Shown: positions 11,673-23,800 of the stretch, one piece after another
How the letters are laid out: the number at the start of each line of letters is the position of its first letter
Position numbering within the stretch: position 1 is the stretch's first letter
Assembly (NCBI GenBank): GCA_951640165.1
Contig: OX621237.1
Span: forward strand, 16,182,001-16,246,000
DNA: 64,000 bases
Reading direction: 5' to 3'
Origin: Pseudoips prasinana
Lineage: Eukaryota > Arthropoda > Insecta > Lepidoptera > Nolidae
Translations under genes and position numbers: made by a program
Notes under the pieces: model-generated
Told to the model about the DNA's origin: nothing
The model's database searches: none
Seen by the model: only the letters and a program-made list of their open reading frames with translations

Positions 11673-12821
11673 CTAGAAGAATACAATGATTACCTAGAAT
11701 TATTTACTTCAATTAGCATTAAAATCATCATAATACACGCCTAATAGGAAATAAGGTGCTTTATTTAACACAAACTTAAATTTTGCGCGGTTAGTATGTT
11801 GGTCTCTGGCGTAACCAAAGAAGAAAATCCTGGTGACTGAATGTTGAAAAAAGATATATGTATTTACTCCTTTAGCAATAAGTAGGAGGATCTTATACCT
11901 ATCTAACAAGCCGGCTCGATCAAACAAATACTAGCGCTTAGTACCTAATTGAATACCTACTGAACCTTAACGGTTCAAATAGATATACCCAGATGCATTC
12001 GTATCGTCCGCCGCAAAACTCATCTAAAATTGCTATGTTAGCTTTTTCTATTTCTATGGACTACAAAATGACTTTAGTTAGCCCTCTGCGCCGGACATAT
12101 TATATACCTATACCTATTGCAGAACTCTCCACCCAACACGACCCGAGAGAGGCAATCATATATAGCAGGATTGATTTCTTTTAATGTTTTCCTATGTGTA
12201 AGTTCCTACATGGGACTGGTACCTACATAGCTAAATAGCTACCATACTGCTCTGATTTTATTTTTCAGAGAAACCCCGGCTGACAAGCGACCCCGGATGT
12301 TTATGATCTGAGGTTTAATACGCTACTACTAGACCTAACGTAAACCTCGCTGGTTTACGTTGGGATTGGGATTGACCATTTTAAGACAAAGATTGCTTGA
12401 AGCTGAGCTATAGGAAAGCACGCAATCGTTCAAAGATATCTCGCTCAGCTGTGGGCGCGCTCCAGCTTTTTCGGTCATTACTAACTATAAAATACGAGGT
12501 CTCACATACTTCATCGGCTGTTGGGCTATGAATAGTAAAAGACGCTAGACTTCTAACACAGCCCAAAAAGTTGTCAAGACAACTTTCCTTGTTTGGAAAA
12601 AAGGGATTGACGCCAAAGTCCAGGCGATAGGAGAGTGTAACACTGTGAACATATGAAATAAAATATTTTAATAATGACGAATCGCTGAAACAATAATTTA
12701 AATAATGTGCACGTTTACTGCCTAACTTTGACTGATGTTCTCATTATATACTTACCTTTAAATAAATGCAGATAGTAAATTTAGGAGCGTGACTAGCGTG
12801 CAATAATAATAAAAAAAAAAC
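11673..12821. other. non-coding upstream of the first Wwox exon seen
   Basis: Expected to be Wwox intron. I searched the minus strand for a WW domain pattern (GW, YY.NH, W..P) and did not see one. No repeat was recognised. Confidence 0.35.
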
Positions 12822-13093
12822 TTAATAATAATATCTGGGGACAATGTCACGAAGATCATCCTAGCACAGAATAAAAAGTTCCCCCAAACTAAGCAAAGCT
12901 TGTAGGTACTTTGGGTACCAGGCGACGATATACATACTTATATAGATAGATAAATACTTATATACATAGAAAACATCCAAGACTCAGAAACAAATATTCG
13001 TGTTCATCACACAAATATTTGCACTTACCGGGATTCGAACCCAGGACCACCAGCTTCGTAGGCAGGAGCACTACCAACTAGGCTACGGTGACC
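12822..13093 (-). repeat. tRNA-derived SINE (family 1)
   Basis: An inverted copy of the element at 437-681. It is nearly complete, with head GGTCACCGTAGCCTAGTTGG, B box GGTTCGAATCCC and the shared body and tail. It carries a small insertion near the TACAAGCTTTGCTTAG part of the body. Confidence 0.82.
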
Positions 13094-14340
13094 GTCAAAT
13101 AAATATAATGTAAGTTTATTGGTCTATGTTATTTATTAAAAATGAGCAACTAACTTGAATACCCCTAAGAAAGTATACTCATTAAACTATTGACTGCTCG
13201 AATATAAACTCTTTAAGGGCCTACTTCAAAAGCAAAAAAGAAAGTCATCGCTTTCTATGTAACCGGGATAATAAAATTAGGTACATACTTGCAAAATCAA
13301 GGAATTTTGAATTTTTTTACTAAGAAAACAAATTAATTAAGATAATGACTTAATTTTGTGAACCTTACAAGTCAATAGGTACACAGTAGACTAAGTCTAA
13401 CTTACACCTTTTATCTAACTAATTAACGAATTATGATTTATTTATTCAAATAGTAATAATATTGTATACTTATATTGTTATATGCATTAATTTGTTTTGC
13501 AAGTCAATAAGTTCACATTTTGATTGTGTAATGGAATTGGCAGTATCTATCATTATATTAAAATGATCTAGGGTATTACAAAAAAGACACCACTTTTAAG
13601 AACGAATAACATTGCTGCTATAAAACTGCTGGTTTAAACCTCCACCCCGTCTTAAGATCACCACCATTAGTACTTGGTTGAAACGTTATCCGAGAAAGGT
13701 TTCTTTAAACAGTGTCACGCAGACAGGTGGTCATACCACTGTGCCTTCCAAGTGTGCGATTTCACAACACAAATCCATTTCTATCAACTAGTATTGTTAG
13801 TAACTAGTTACCTACTAAATTTCCAACAGACAAAACCTATCATCACATTAATAAAATAAAAGTAATAATATATTTTTTAATCTCACCGGCGTTGGGATAA
13901 ATAACGAAACATTGTACTTTAGTATGCTAAATCTAAATTTAAGTTGAATTTTAAACTAGCATTTAACATTAAATAAAATATTTCGTGTCATTTAAATAGT
14001 GTCATTAGATCCATGCATAGATTTATTACAATCAAAGAAAATTCTATTCATTACATAACTAAAAACTCTTTGATTCTGACCTATAGGTACGTAAAACCTA
14101 GACTACATTTATAAACTCTTCCCATATCCGCTTGCATTGTTTTGTTATGTGTCAAATGGTCTAAAATCATGGAATATTTTGAATATTGCGAATTGCGATA
14201 CAATCAAATGAGACAAAACTGTTACTTACAAAAATTATACTTTAATAATAATAATGATCATCAAATCAACAAGTCTATCTATATAATATCCACATCGGCA
14301 TCATTAGCGTAACCTCAAGCGGCAGAGAAGAAAGGCTGAG
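13094..14340. other. AT-rich non-coding
   Basis: No gene or named repeat supported. Open frames are short and low-complexity. Confidence 0.35.
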
Positions 14341-16430
14341 TATAAAATACAAATACAAATATTTATTGGAACCAAAAACAGATAATATACAATATTGTGT
14401 GTACGTTAGCAGCTACATTAGTTAGGAAAAACTGTGTCGTAGCTGTTAGCGCCCACCTCCTAGGTAGACAACAATGTTCCATAGTTAGGGTAATAATTAG
14501 TTAAACATTAATAAAAAAAAGTGAAAAGTAAAAAAATGAAAAAGGAAAATCTTATGAACTATCAGATCACTTTGAGTGTGTGTATGTGCGTGTGAGTGGG
14601 TGTGTGTATGTGTTTTGGTTGAGGGATTGTGTGTGTTTATAGAGTTTAAAGTTTGTAAAAAGAGTTTATGTTAATTTCAGTAATAGGAAATTTAGAAGGA
14701 AATTAATGGGCGTATTGGATTTTAAGACTCTACGAGACTCTCCAGCTGTTCATAACTTAGATTGCTCAGCCATTCGTGTACAGATTTTTTGCAATTTCGT
14801 AGGGTCATAGGATATATATCTAGTGTCTTGTTTATTTTATTATAAAGCTTAGGGCTCATGAAGTGGTATTGTCGACTAGTCATTAAATTACTAGCCGACT
14901 CAGTTTCACAAACCCTATCCCATCTACGCTTCTTCACTTTAAAATCAGGATCATATACAAGTTCTGAGTGTTTTCGTAATATGGTATTGTAAATATAAAT
15001 AAGTCTCACCGTTGGAACCCTGCATAGTTCGTACAACTCACATGTGGGAAAGCGGATAGGCTTGTGCAACATCACCTTTAGAATTGCTCTCTGTGCCCTC
15101 TCTAGACGCAGCATTAAACATTTCCCAGCACAGCCCCAGGCGGTTATACAGTAACTGAGTAGCGAGTGTGCCAAGGCAAAGTAGACCAGTTTTAGTGTGG
15201 GGAAATCTGCGGATGATCTTAGATTTTTGAAAATAAAGATTAATTTCCTAACACTCGGGATCAGGAAGTCAATGTGATCGTGCCATGACATAGTGCTGTC
15301 TATAGTTACCCCCAGATATTTCATACTGTTTGTACGTGCTATGCTATGACACTTACATGTTGAGTTAGATATAGAACTACATGTATGAGCAGTTATGGAA
15401 AAAGGCGAAACTGGTTGCGATATTAGTCGCGGTGTAAAAGTTATAAATTTAGTTTTATCTAGATTGAGGGTAAGGAGATTATCTGTTAGCCAATACATGA
15501 TCGTCTGGAGAGCAGACTCAGCATATCTACGGGTTTCTGACCAGTCTTTACCATGAACAAGTATAGCGGTATCATCTGCATAAACTATAACCTGAGAGTT
15601 GGCCAAGGATAGACGACAGAGGTCATTGATGTAGATAAGGAACAGGGTAGGCCCAAGAACACTACTCTGTGGCACCCCATAGCTGAGAAATTGTTCTTTA
15701 CTTGTATATTTATCTAGTTTAATCACCTGGGATCGTCCACTCAAGTAGCTTTTAAAGATGTCGTAAGCTACTCCCCTTATGCCAATGTCGTTCAACTTTC
15801 TCAACTGGATGGGGATCGACACTGTCTCTGTCCCCAGACTTATAAATAGGGTGAACTAGAGCCCTTTTGATGGCAGCAGGGAAGGTACCTGACGTAAGAG
15901 CTAGATTAAATACGTAGCAAATAATAGGCACGAGAACATGTCTAGCCGCTCTAATCAGCTTCGCCGATATGCCATCACACCCTATTGCAGAAGTGAGTCT
16001 GAGTCCAAGAATGATTTGCTCTATCTCAACATTGTCCGTAGTAAAGATAGCCATTGAATGCATATGCGATAAGGGTGGGTTAGCATTATGTGATATATTT
16101 GAAGGGTAGTGAGCACTTGGTGGCGTAATTTTAGAAGCAAGAGTTTTTCCGACATTAGCAAAGTATTCATTAACAGTATCTACGGAACGGGATGGATCAT
16201 CGGTTAAAGATAAAAGCTCACAGGCTGATGACTTATTTTTATGAAGGTTGGATATAGTTTTAATGAGATTCCAAGTTTCTTTTGGATTTTTAGAATATTT
16301 TTTTAATTCACTGCGTTCGTATTGGCGTTTGATTTTTTTTAGTAAGTTGTTAAAAAAATTCTTATAGCGAGTATATGTAATTTTGAGAATATCGTTATCT
16401 GGTTGCTTTTTTGTTTTTTGACTGCACAAC
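14341..16430 (-). mobile_element. jockey/CR1-like LINE relic with a deletion in the reverse transcriptase
   Basis: Two minus-strand open frames (16429-15752 and 15822-14722) cover a non-LTR reverse transcriptase and its C-terminal region. Seen: HPIYKSGDRD, GVPQSSVLGP (normally GVPQGSVLGP), YADDTAIL with the catalytic Asp pair, and a long C-terminal part ending near 14722. The 3' end near 14341 is rich in TATTTGTATTTG. The frames switch near 15800, where the segment after GDRD jumps straight to VSIPIQLRKL. This skips the block that should hold palm motif A. The element therefore lacks an essential catalytic aspartate and is dead. A GT-repeat lies in its 3' region near 14580-14635. Confidence 0.82.
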
Positions 16431-17125
16431 TGCAGTCTAGATGGATGATGATGTAACAGCCGTTACTCACGTGTGCGAGCTTGAAGTCGTAGAAAACGGT
16501 CACATTGATTGCTGAAATATGGCGGCAATAGATACATAGATGTAACCAAATTTCGTATATCATCTGTCCTAAAATGTTGTGGAGTTTAATGAGGCATTTT
16601 AAGAGATTTTAACTAATATTCCTTAGGATTGACAGAACAATAAAAACAATTTCAAAATTTTAAAATTCAGCCCTAGCCCCCAACTGAGTTTGTACCGCTC
16701 TCCACTAACTCACCATCAATTATTAAGAATTACTTTTAGGTGGACCATGGCCTATAGACATTTTTGATTTGCATTACTCAACAATTAGGTGGACACCGGC
16801 AAGAAAAAGTGCCCGTGCGTGGTCCATCCAGGTGAACTAAGCAGGTGGATCACGACTCATTCGGTCATCAATTAAATAGTGACTCATGACTGTCTTTCTA
16901 TGTTCCATTTTTAAATGAGAATTCAACATAAAAATAAACGTACGAGCTTTACAATTTATTCATAATGTGATTGATCGAATATAATATCATCGCATACACT
17001 ATGTTGGCCGATAGTTAGTACGTCGTGGTACATACCAACAAAAAGGAATGTATTAGCACCGTGTGCGCATAGAGTCTGTCAAGCGCAAACAAGCGAGTCA
17101 GGTCCACGACCATTTAGCTGATTTC
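16431..17125. other. non-coding between a LINE and a transposase relic
   Basis: No gene. The words CACAACTGCAGTCTAGATGG at 16430-16450 recur in the hairpin of the THG1 intron (49511-49535). This suggests part of a shared repeat at this edge. Confidence 0.4.
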
Positions 17126-17648
17126 ATAGAATGGCAATATTGTTATCTGTCAAAAGGATTGTCACAAGTTCTATTCAGCCAACTGTAGCCAACCTGGAAG
17201 ATTTTGATTTATCAGGCATACGCAATAAAATTAATGAATTTTACTGTGAAAAAAAATGAAATTTATCGTGCAAGTTCCAACTCTAGGAAGTTTTGTTGCA
17301 GATTTAAGAGAATCAATTGGATTTACTGGATGTCATGAAACATTGAAACAAAGATTGCAAAATGGCCTTGAATTAAAAAAGAATAAAAATGATAGGTCTG
17401 TTATTATTGAAAAATATGAGCTATGTGCATGGCGGCATAGGTATCCCAGAACAATTGCTGAAAAGCGGAAACAAGGAACATTAATAGTTTACCTTGATCG
17501 AATTTTTAGATTGAAAAAATCATGGCAAGGGCCATCCACAAGCGGAATAATTGATAAAATATCGTCAGGCAAAGGGCATTTTGTTGTTCATGCCGGATCT
17601 GAAAACGGTTTTATCCCCAATGCATTATTAGTATTCAGTACTAAATAA
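17126..17648 (+). pseudogene. Tc/IS630-like DDE transposase fragment, frameshifted
   Basis: The 130-residue frame from 17256 shows WRHRYPRTI, VYLD, KSWQGPSTSG, ISSGKGHFVVHAG and GFIPNALLVF. This is the pattern of the DDE_3-type transposases common in insects. An upstream frame (about 17130-17255: ANLEDFDLSGIRNKINEFYC) continues the same protein, with a shift near 17257. The residues after the first catalytic Asp read VYLDRIF instead of the usual VYLDET(W/Y), so it is probably inactive. The C-terminal catalytic part is missing. It ends in an AAAT-repeat at 17645. Confidence 0.72.
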
Positions 17649-18299
17649 ATAAATAAATAAATAAAAAAGGTTTTTATTCACGTAGACTTTAAAAAAGCGC
17701 TTGTAAATAGTCAGAACATGTTTGTAGTAATATAGTTGTATACATTAGATATTATTTCTAGTAACATAGATATTTAGGTACATATTGTATGAAAACATTT
17801 ATAAAATTTATTTTATTATAGCAATGATATTTAGCTAGCTCGTATCAAGAGATGTCAAGAGATTGTGTTTTAATTATCTAGTTTAAGTCTAATATTTTTA
17901 CTACATTTTGTCAATGGTTCTGCCTATATTAAAGGTATTATTATTATGAAGGACCTTGTGTTAATAACGACGGTCGCGCTTTAATGCTACTACCGGATCC
18001 AATGCGCCCCAACTGAGAAGACCCAGCGAAACAAACTCAGTGGGTTCATCTACTACCGGTTTCAACACGACCCAGTTGAGACGGTCCGGTGAAACATACT
18101 CAAGCGGGCATGAACACGGGATTTGGTCCAATTAGAGTAATTATTTAGTAGGCAAACACAATATATGCTCGATCGGTTGTCTGAATGATTATTATTTTAG
18201 ATTATATTTAGGTATACAAAAGAAAAACTTCGAAACAATAACATTATTCATTTTGAGACAGAGTCAATAATTTTAAATTAAATATATGATAGCAATCAT
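17649..18299. other. non-coding, repeat debris
   Basis: An (AAAT)n tract is followed by AT-rich sequence and a GC-richer block at about 17960-18130. That block contains two related words (AACTGAGAAGACCCAGCGAA and GTTGAGACGGTCCGGTGAAA), which suggests an old tandem duplication. No gene. Confidence 0.4.
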
Positions 18300-19605
18300 T
18301 TACAGATAGTTCACGTAACACAGCAGATCAGTCATGTCTATATGGCTACAAGATCTCCAGCGAGCAATGTGCAGGTAGGAAGTGAGAGCCAGACGTCTTT
18401 GTCATCGATGTACTCTTTAGTGGTGTAATAACCCCTAGCCATAAGTATACGTTTAATATGTGTTTTAAAACTTGTGTCAGGCAGATCGGTAATTTGAGTA
18501 GGAAGCTTGTTATAAAACCTAATACAATATCCTAAAAATGATTTATTAGTTTTGCTTACTCTAAAGCCTGGCATGGCTAGTTTGTTTTTATTCCTAGTAT
18601 TTATATTATGCAGTTCACTTTTCTTTTTATAATTATGAATATTTTTATTTTTTCTAACAAACATTATATTCTGATATATATATTCCGATGGCACAGTAAG
18701 TATATTTATTTCTTTAAACAAATTTCGCAAAGAATCGCGACTGCCTAAACCATAAATGGCTCTGACTGCTCTTTTCTGCAATACAAAAATAGTACCTATG
18801 TCAGCCGCCGAACCCCACAGCAGAATGCCATACGACATAATGCTATGAAAGTACGCGAAATACACTAATCTAGCAGTTTGTTCATCTGACAATTGCCTTA
18901 TTTTCCAGACCGCATAGGAAGCCGAACTTAATTTACCTGCTAACTTTTCAATCTGAGGACCCCATTGCCCCATTTTGAATCAAGTGTCAATCCTAAAAAT
19001 ACGGTCGATGGGACTAAATCTAATATTTCCGCATTAAGTGCAACTGTTGGTACAATTTGAGTCACATTCGGCAATGCGAACCTGATGCATTTAGTTTTCC
19101 CTGCATTTAACAAGAGATTATTTGCCGAAAACCATTCTGATATAAGGCTGAGTGTTTTATTATGCTCAATAAGATCTTTATCCTTTCTATTTACTTTAAA
19201 TATGAGCGACGTATCATCAGCGAATAAAACTATGTCTGATACTTGCTCTACCAGATAAGGGAGATCATTTATATAAACCAGAAACAAAAATGGGCCCAAT
19301 ATAGATCCTTGGGGCACCCCCATTTTCACAGGATGACATGCCGAAGTGACACCGCCTATCGAAACCATCTGTTGTCGCCCCGATAAATAGGACATCACAA
19401 GATCAAGAGATGTGCCAGATATTCCATAGTACTTCAGTTTAACAACGAGCGTACGATGATCAACGCAATCGAAAGCCTTAGAGAGATCACAGAAAACTCC
19501 CAGCGCATCCTGTGATCCCTCCCAAGCCTCCAATATTGATCTAATTAATGTGCAACCTGCATCCTGAGTAGAGCGGCCCTTTGTAAACCCGAACTGTCTG
19601 CAAAT
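18300..19605 (-). mobile_element. 5'-truncated jockey/CR1-like LINE relic
   Basis: Read from 19605 downwards it begins QFGFTKGRSTQDAG and contains FCDLSKAFDCVDH (motif A), GVPQGSILGP, and FADDTS (motif C). A second frame (18973-18338) continues with the RT C-terminal region. A one-base shift near 18965 separates the two frames. The palm motifs are intact, unlike the LINE at 14.3-16.4 kb, which is a different family. The 5' edge abuts a 71-bp hairpin at 19616-19686. Confidence 0.82.
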
Positions 19606-20374
19606 GGCAGATTAACATGATGATATGAACTGAAATAATTTTATGAAATGGTTACGTGAAAAATTATTTCTGTTCATACCATCATGATAATCGGTCATTT
19701 CTGTGCGTAATGATGATTACTCTTATAAAGGCATTGAATTTCTATTTTTTTGGGATAGAATTTTGATTGTGACTAATAAATACCTACATGAAATGCACTT
19801 TTTTAATTTATCCCAAAGATTTTTTAATCTACAAAATTCAAGTATCAAATAGTTTTTCAGCGTAGGTACTTTATCAGTGTTGTCACCTGTAAAATTTTTG
19901 AATTTGCCGCATTTTTCATGGGACAAGGCTCGCTTGACAGACTCTAGGTACGCGCTTCCCTGGTTTACTGTAACACATTTCCGCCACTTATACAAAATAC
20001 CTTATTTTTTATACATTTAGAAAACCATATACATTTATCACAGTCATTCTTCTTGGCTTTTACCGCTAGTGAAATAAAATCAATAATACGTATCCAAACC
20101 TGTTTTAAAACTATCAGAGCCTAAACCTGAAACTGTAATGTAAATGGTATATTCAGGTTTTTAGAGTCTCACGCCGTGACGCGGAGCCGTCAGTGACAGA
20201 CGTAAAATTGGTAAATTTATCATCCGGGGAGTTACAGGCCAGTTAACCGAAGAGTAAATAATAGTATTTAGGGAGAGCGAGCGGAGACCGAAGAGTTGTA
20301 AATTTTGTTACAACAAACCTGACTAACTTCAATCAAATGTGAGAGTTTTGGCGCAAAAGCGGAAAATGACAATT
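19606..20374. other. non-coding upstream of DHX16
   Basis: It contains the hairpin at 19616-19686. A minus open frame of 90 codons near 19723-19995 has no recognised pattern. The rest is AT-rich. Confidence 0.35.
19616..19686. repeat. 71-bp imperfect palindrome
   Basis: The arms CATGATGATATGAACTGAAA... and the reverse complement of the right arm CATGATGGTATGAACAGAAA... match at 25 of 27 positions around a loop of about 17 bases. It is probably a small foldback element beside the LINE truncation point. Confidence 0.7.
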
Positions 20375-20635
20375 CAAGGCATTGTTTCATTTTCTTAAAC
20401 TGATGTAAACTCCAGATTTCATTTCACCATATATATCTTCGATAAATATGGTGGATCTCTAGAAATAACGTCTTTGACAACGTTACATAAGTGTAAGACA
20501 CAGGGCCATATTGCCGTGAATTGTGAATGTCCGTGCTCATTAGAATATTCTATAGAAGCCTGTAGTACAGTCTCAACTGCCTTACTTGTGGCCTTGCAGG
20601 CTGTGACTAAAAGAAGAACTACATACATGCTACGA
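20375..20635. repeat. dispersed repeat family A, copy 2
   Basis: A diverged copy of 5227-5470 in the same orientation. A short minus open frame inside it is not supported as a gene. Confidence 0.55.
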
Positions 20636-20888
20636 TGAAACCATTATTTATTGGGACTGAATAGTGTAATATCCACGGTCAACAAATAATTTTAAAAAGT
20701 CAATCAAATGTCACTCTGTTTCACAACAACGTCAAACGTCAACCAGACGTAAACTACTAGCAAACGTAGTTTGTTAGATTATTATATTTCTCTTTGATTA
20801 TTAGAGTGCAACAATAAAAAACATACAAAACTTATCAAGATTCTGATATCATTATTTTTTATTTACATGTTTCCAAACATAAAGCAAA

Positions 20889-23800
20889 ATGGATAAATCT
20901 AGCAAAAGGCGTTATTCTTCATCCAGCTCAGATAGCGCCGAAGCAAGCCGATTAGAAGACATAAAAGAACGTGACGAATTTGCTAAGAGATTGAAGAAAC
21001 GAGATGAAGAAAAGGTAAAAAAGGTTGCCGAGGCTTCGAGCAAAAGATCTTATGAGGAAGCAGCAAAGCGTCTCAAATTGGAGGCAGAGGACAGAGAGAA
21101 ATTATTACCGGAGTTGCGAAAATTCTCCCGACGGAAATATTTAGTAAAGAGAAAAGAAGATAAGGTTATAGAGTTGGAAGCTGACATCGCAGATGATGAG
21201 TACTTGTTTGATGAAAGTGTGTAAGTATCACCAAAGCTGCAGATTATAACTCTTCTATAGTGGGCGGCGTAGAGGTTAAGACAGTCACCTCGCCACTTCG
21301 AGTCCCGGGTTTAATTCCCACGCAGAACAGCTATTTGTGACAGCGTACTTTACTAACATATAAGTGACGGCTTATATGTTAGTAAAGTACCTTGTGTAGG
21401 CATCTATAAAAAGACATTGTTTCAGATCAGCAATTCTGAGTAAACATCTAAAAGATCCTAGCGATCACTATTCATAATTTGACATTAAACTAGGAGCATA
21501 GGATATTTATCTATAATTTACAACATGTATCAAGGAAATGAGTATTCCAAAATTACACTCAGTCTTATCATCTCAGTTTCTGGTCCAAAATAGATTATGT
21601 GATCAGAGGGCTGTTGTTTGTCTCTTCTAGAAATTGGCTGTAGCAGGTTATACTGGGAGCCAACCTATTGGTAATGGTAATAGGCAAGTGACTAAGTTAC
21701 AAAGTATTTATGATTATTTTCAGTTTAACTAAACGTGAGAAGTTAGAAAGAGAGCATAAGAAGACTATACTGCAATTGGCTAAAGAACATGAAAAAGCTC
21801 GAGAGTTGGAAAATGTTCAAAGATACCACATGCCACAAGACATGGGTAAAGATGCAAAAGGTATGATAGATCACAAAAATTTGTATACTTTAACACTATT
21901 GTTTAATTTACTTTTATACATTTATATGTCTACAGGTGAATATATTGAAGTTGATGAAACTGAAAAACTACCACATTCAGAACAGCAAAAATGGGAACAA
22001 GAGCAAATCAAATCTGCATTTTTCAAGTTTGGTGCAAAAGATGCTAAGGGAGAAGATGAGTATGAGCTCTTGTTGGATGAGCAGATTGATTTCATTCAGG
22101 CTTTACAGTTGGAAGGCAACAAAGAAAAGAAAGAGGTGGAAGAAAAATCTGAGTTTCAGAAAATGAGAATGTCTATTGAAGAAACAAAGAAGTCTTTACC
22201 AGTGTATCCGTTCAGAGAGTCATTGATAGAAGCTATAAAGAATTATCAAATTCTTATAGTTGAAGGCGAAACAGGCTCTGGTAAAACAACACAAATACCA
22301 CAATACCTCCATGAAGCTGGTTTTACTAAGGATGGGAAGAAAATAGGATGCACACAGCCCAGGAGAGTGGCTGCCATGTCTGTATCAGCCCGAGTAGCCC
22401 AGGAAATGAATGTCAAACTTGGAAATGAAGTAGGCTACAGCATACGGTTTGAAGACTGTACATCAGATAGAACTGTTATCAAGTACATGACTGATGGAAC
22501 ATTACACAGAGAATTTTTGTCAGAACCAGACTTAGCATCATATAGTGTAATGATAATTGATGAAGCTCATGAGAGAACACTACATACTGATATTCTTTTT
22601 GGTCTTGTAAAGGATATAACTAGGTTCAGACCAGATCTAAAATTGCTAATATCCAGTGCTACATTGGATGCAGAGAAGTTTTCAAATTTCTTTGATGAGG
22701 CTCCTATTTTTAGAATCCCTGGGCGAAGATTTCCAGTTGATATCTATTACACCAAAGCACCAGAAGCTGATTATGTAGATGCTAGTGTCGTTTCTGTACT
22801 ACAGATTCATGCAACACAACCTCTTGGGGATATTCTAGTATTTCTCACAGGACAGGAAGAAATTGAAACGTGTGTAGAAATGCTACAAGAAAGAACAAAA
22901 AGAATAGGTAAAAAGCTTAGAGAACTTTTAATATTACCAGTGTATGCCAATCTCCCTAGTGATATGCAAGCTAAGATATTTGAACCAACTCCAGAGGGAG
23001 CCCGTAAAGTTGTATTGGCTACTAACATTGCTGAAACTTCTTTGACTATAGATAATATTATTTATGTTATTGACCCTGGATTTGCTAAACAAAACAATTT
23101 CAATTCAAAGACAGGTATGGAAAGCCTGATGGTAGTACCCATTTCCAAGGCATCAGCAAATCAAAGAGCAGGACGTGCAGGCAGAGTGGCACCTGGCAAA
23201 TGTTTCAGATTATACACAGCTTGGGCATATAAATATGAATTGGAAGACAACACAGTTCCAGAAATACAGAGAATTAACCTAGGAAATGCTGTACTTACTT
23301 TAAAAGCTTTAGGTATTAATGACCTTATACATTTTGACTTCTTGGATCCACCTCCCCATGAAACTTTAGTACTAGCCCTAGAACAGTTGTATGCTTTGGG
23401 AGCTCTTAACCATCATGGTGAATTGACAAAAGCTGGAAGAAGAATGGCCGAATTCCCAACTGATCCTATGCTTGCAAAGATGTTATTAGCTAGTGAAAAG
23501 TAAGTATCAATTTGGTTTTCAATTTTATGTTGTACTAGCTGTGCCCCGCAGTTATACCCGCGTTAAAATTTATAGCCCATGTGTTATTTGGTACATCCAA
23601 ATAACACATGGGCTATAAATTTATGCTATATTACTACAAAGTTTCATCAAAATTCATTGGGTACTTTTTGCATGAAAGAGTAACAAACATCCAGACATCC
23701 TTCCATACTCACAAACTTTCGCATTTATAATATTGTAGGATATTTATTTTTATATGTTGTATTACTTATTTATATAAGTTTTATTGTCTAGAAAAATGTA

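Noticed and set aside
17256..17648. Domesticated transposase gene
   Set aside because: It has a frameshift, lacks the C-terminal catalytic region and has an altered residue context at the first Asp, so it is a relic rather than a domesticated gene.
19723..19995. Minus-strand frame of 90 codons as the missing Wwox WW exon
   Set aside because: It lacks the two tryptophans, the aromatic pair and the proline of a WW domain, and has no fitting splice sites.
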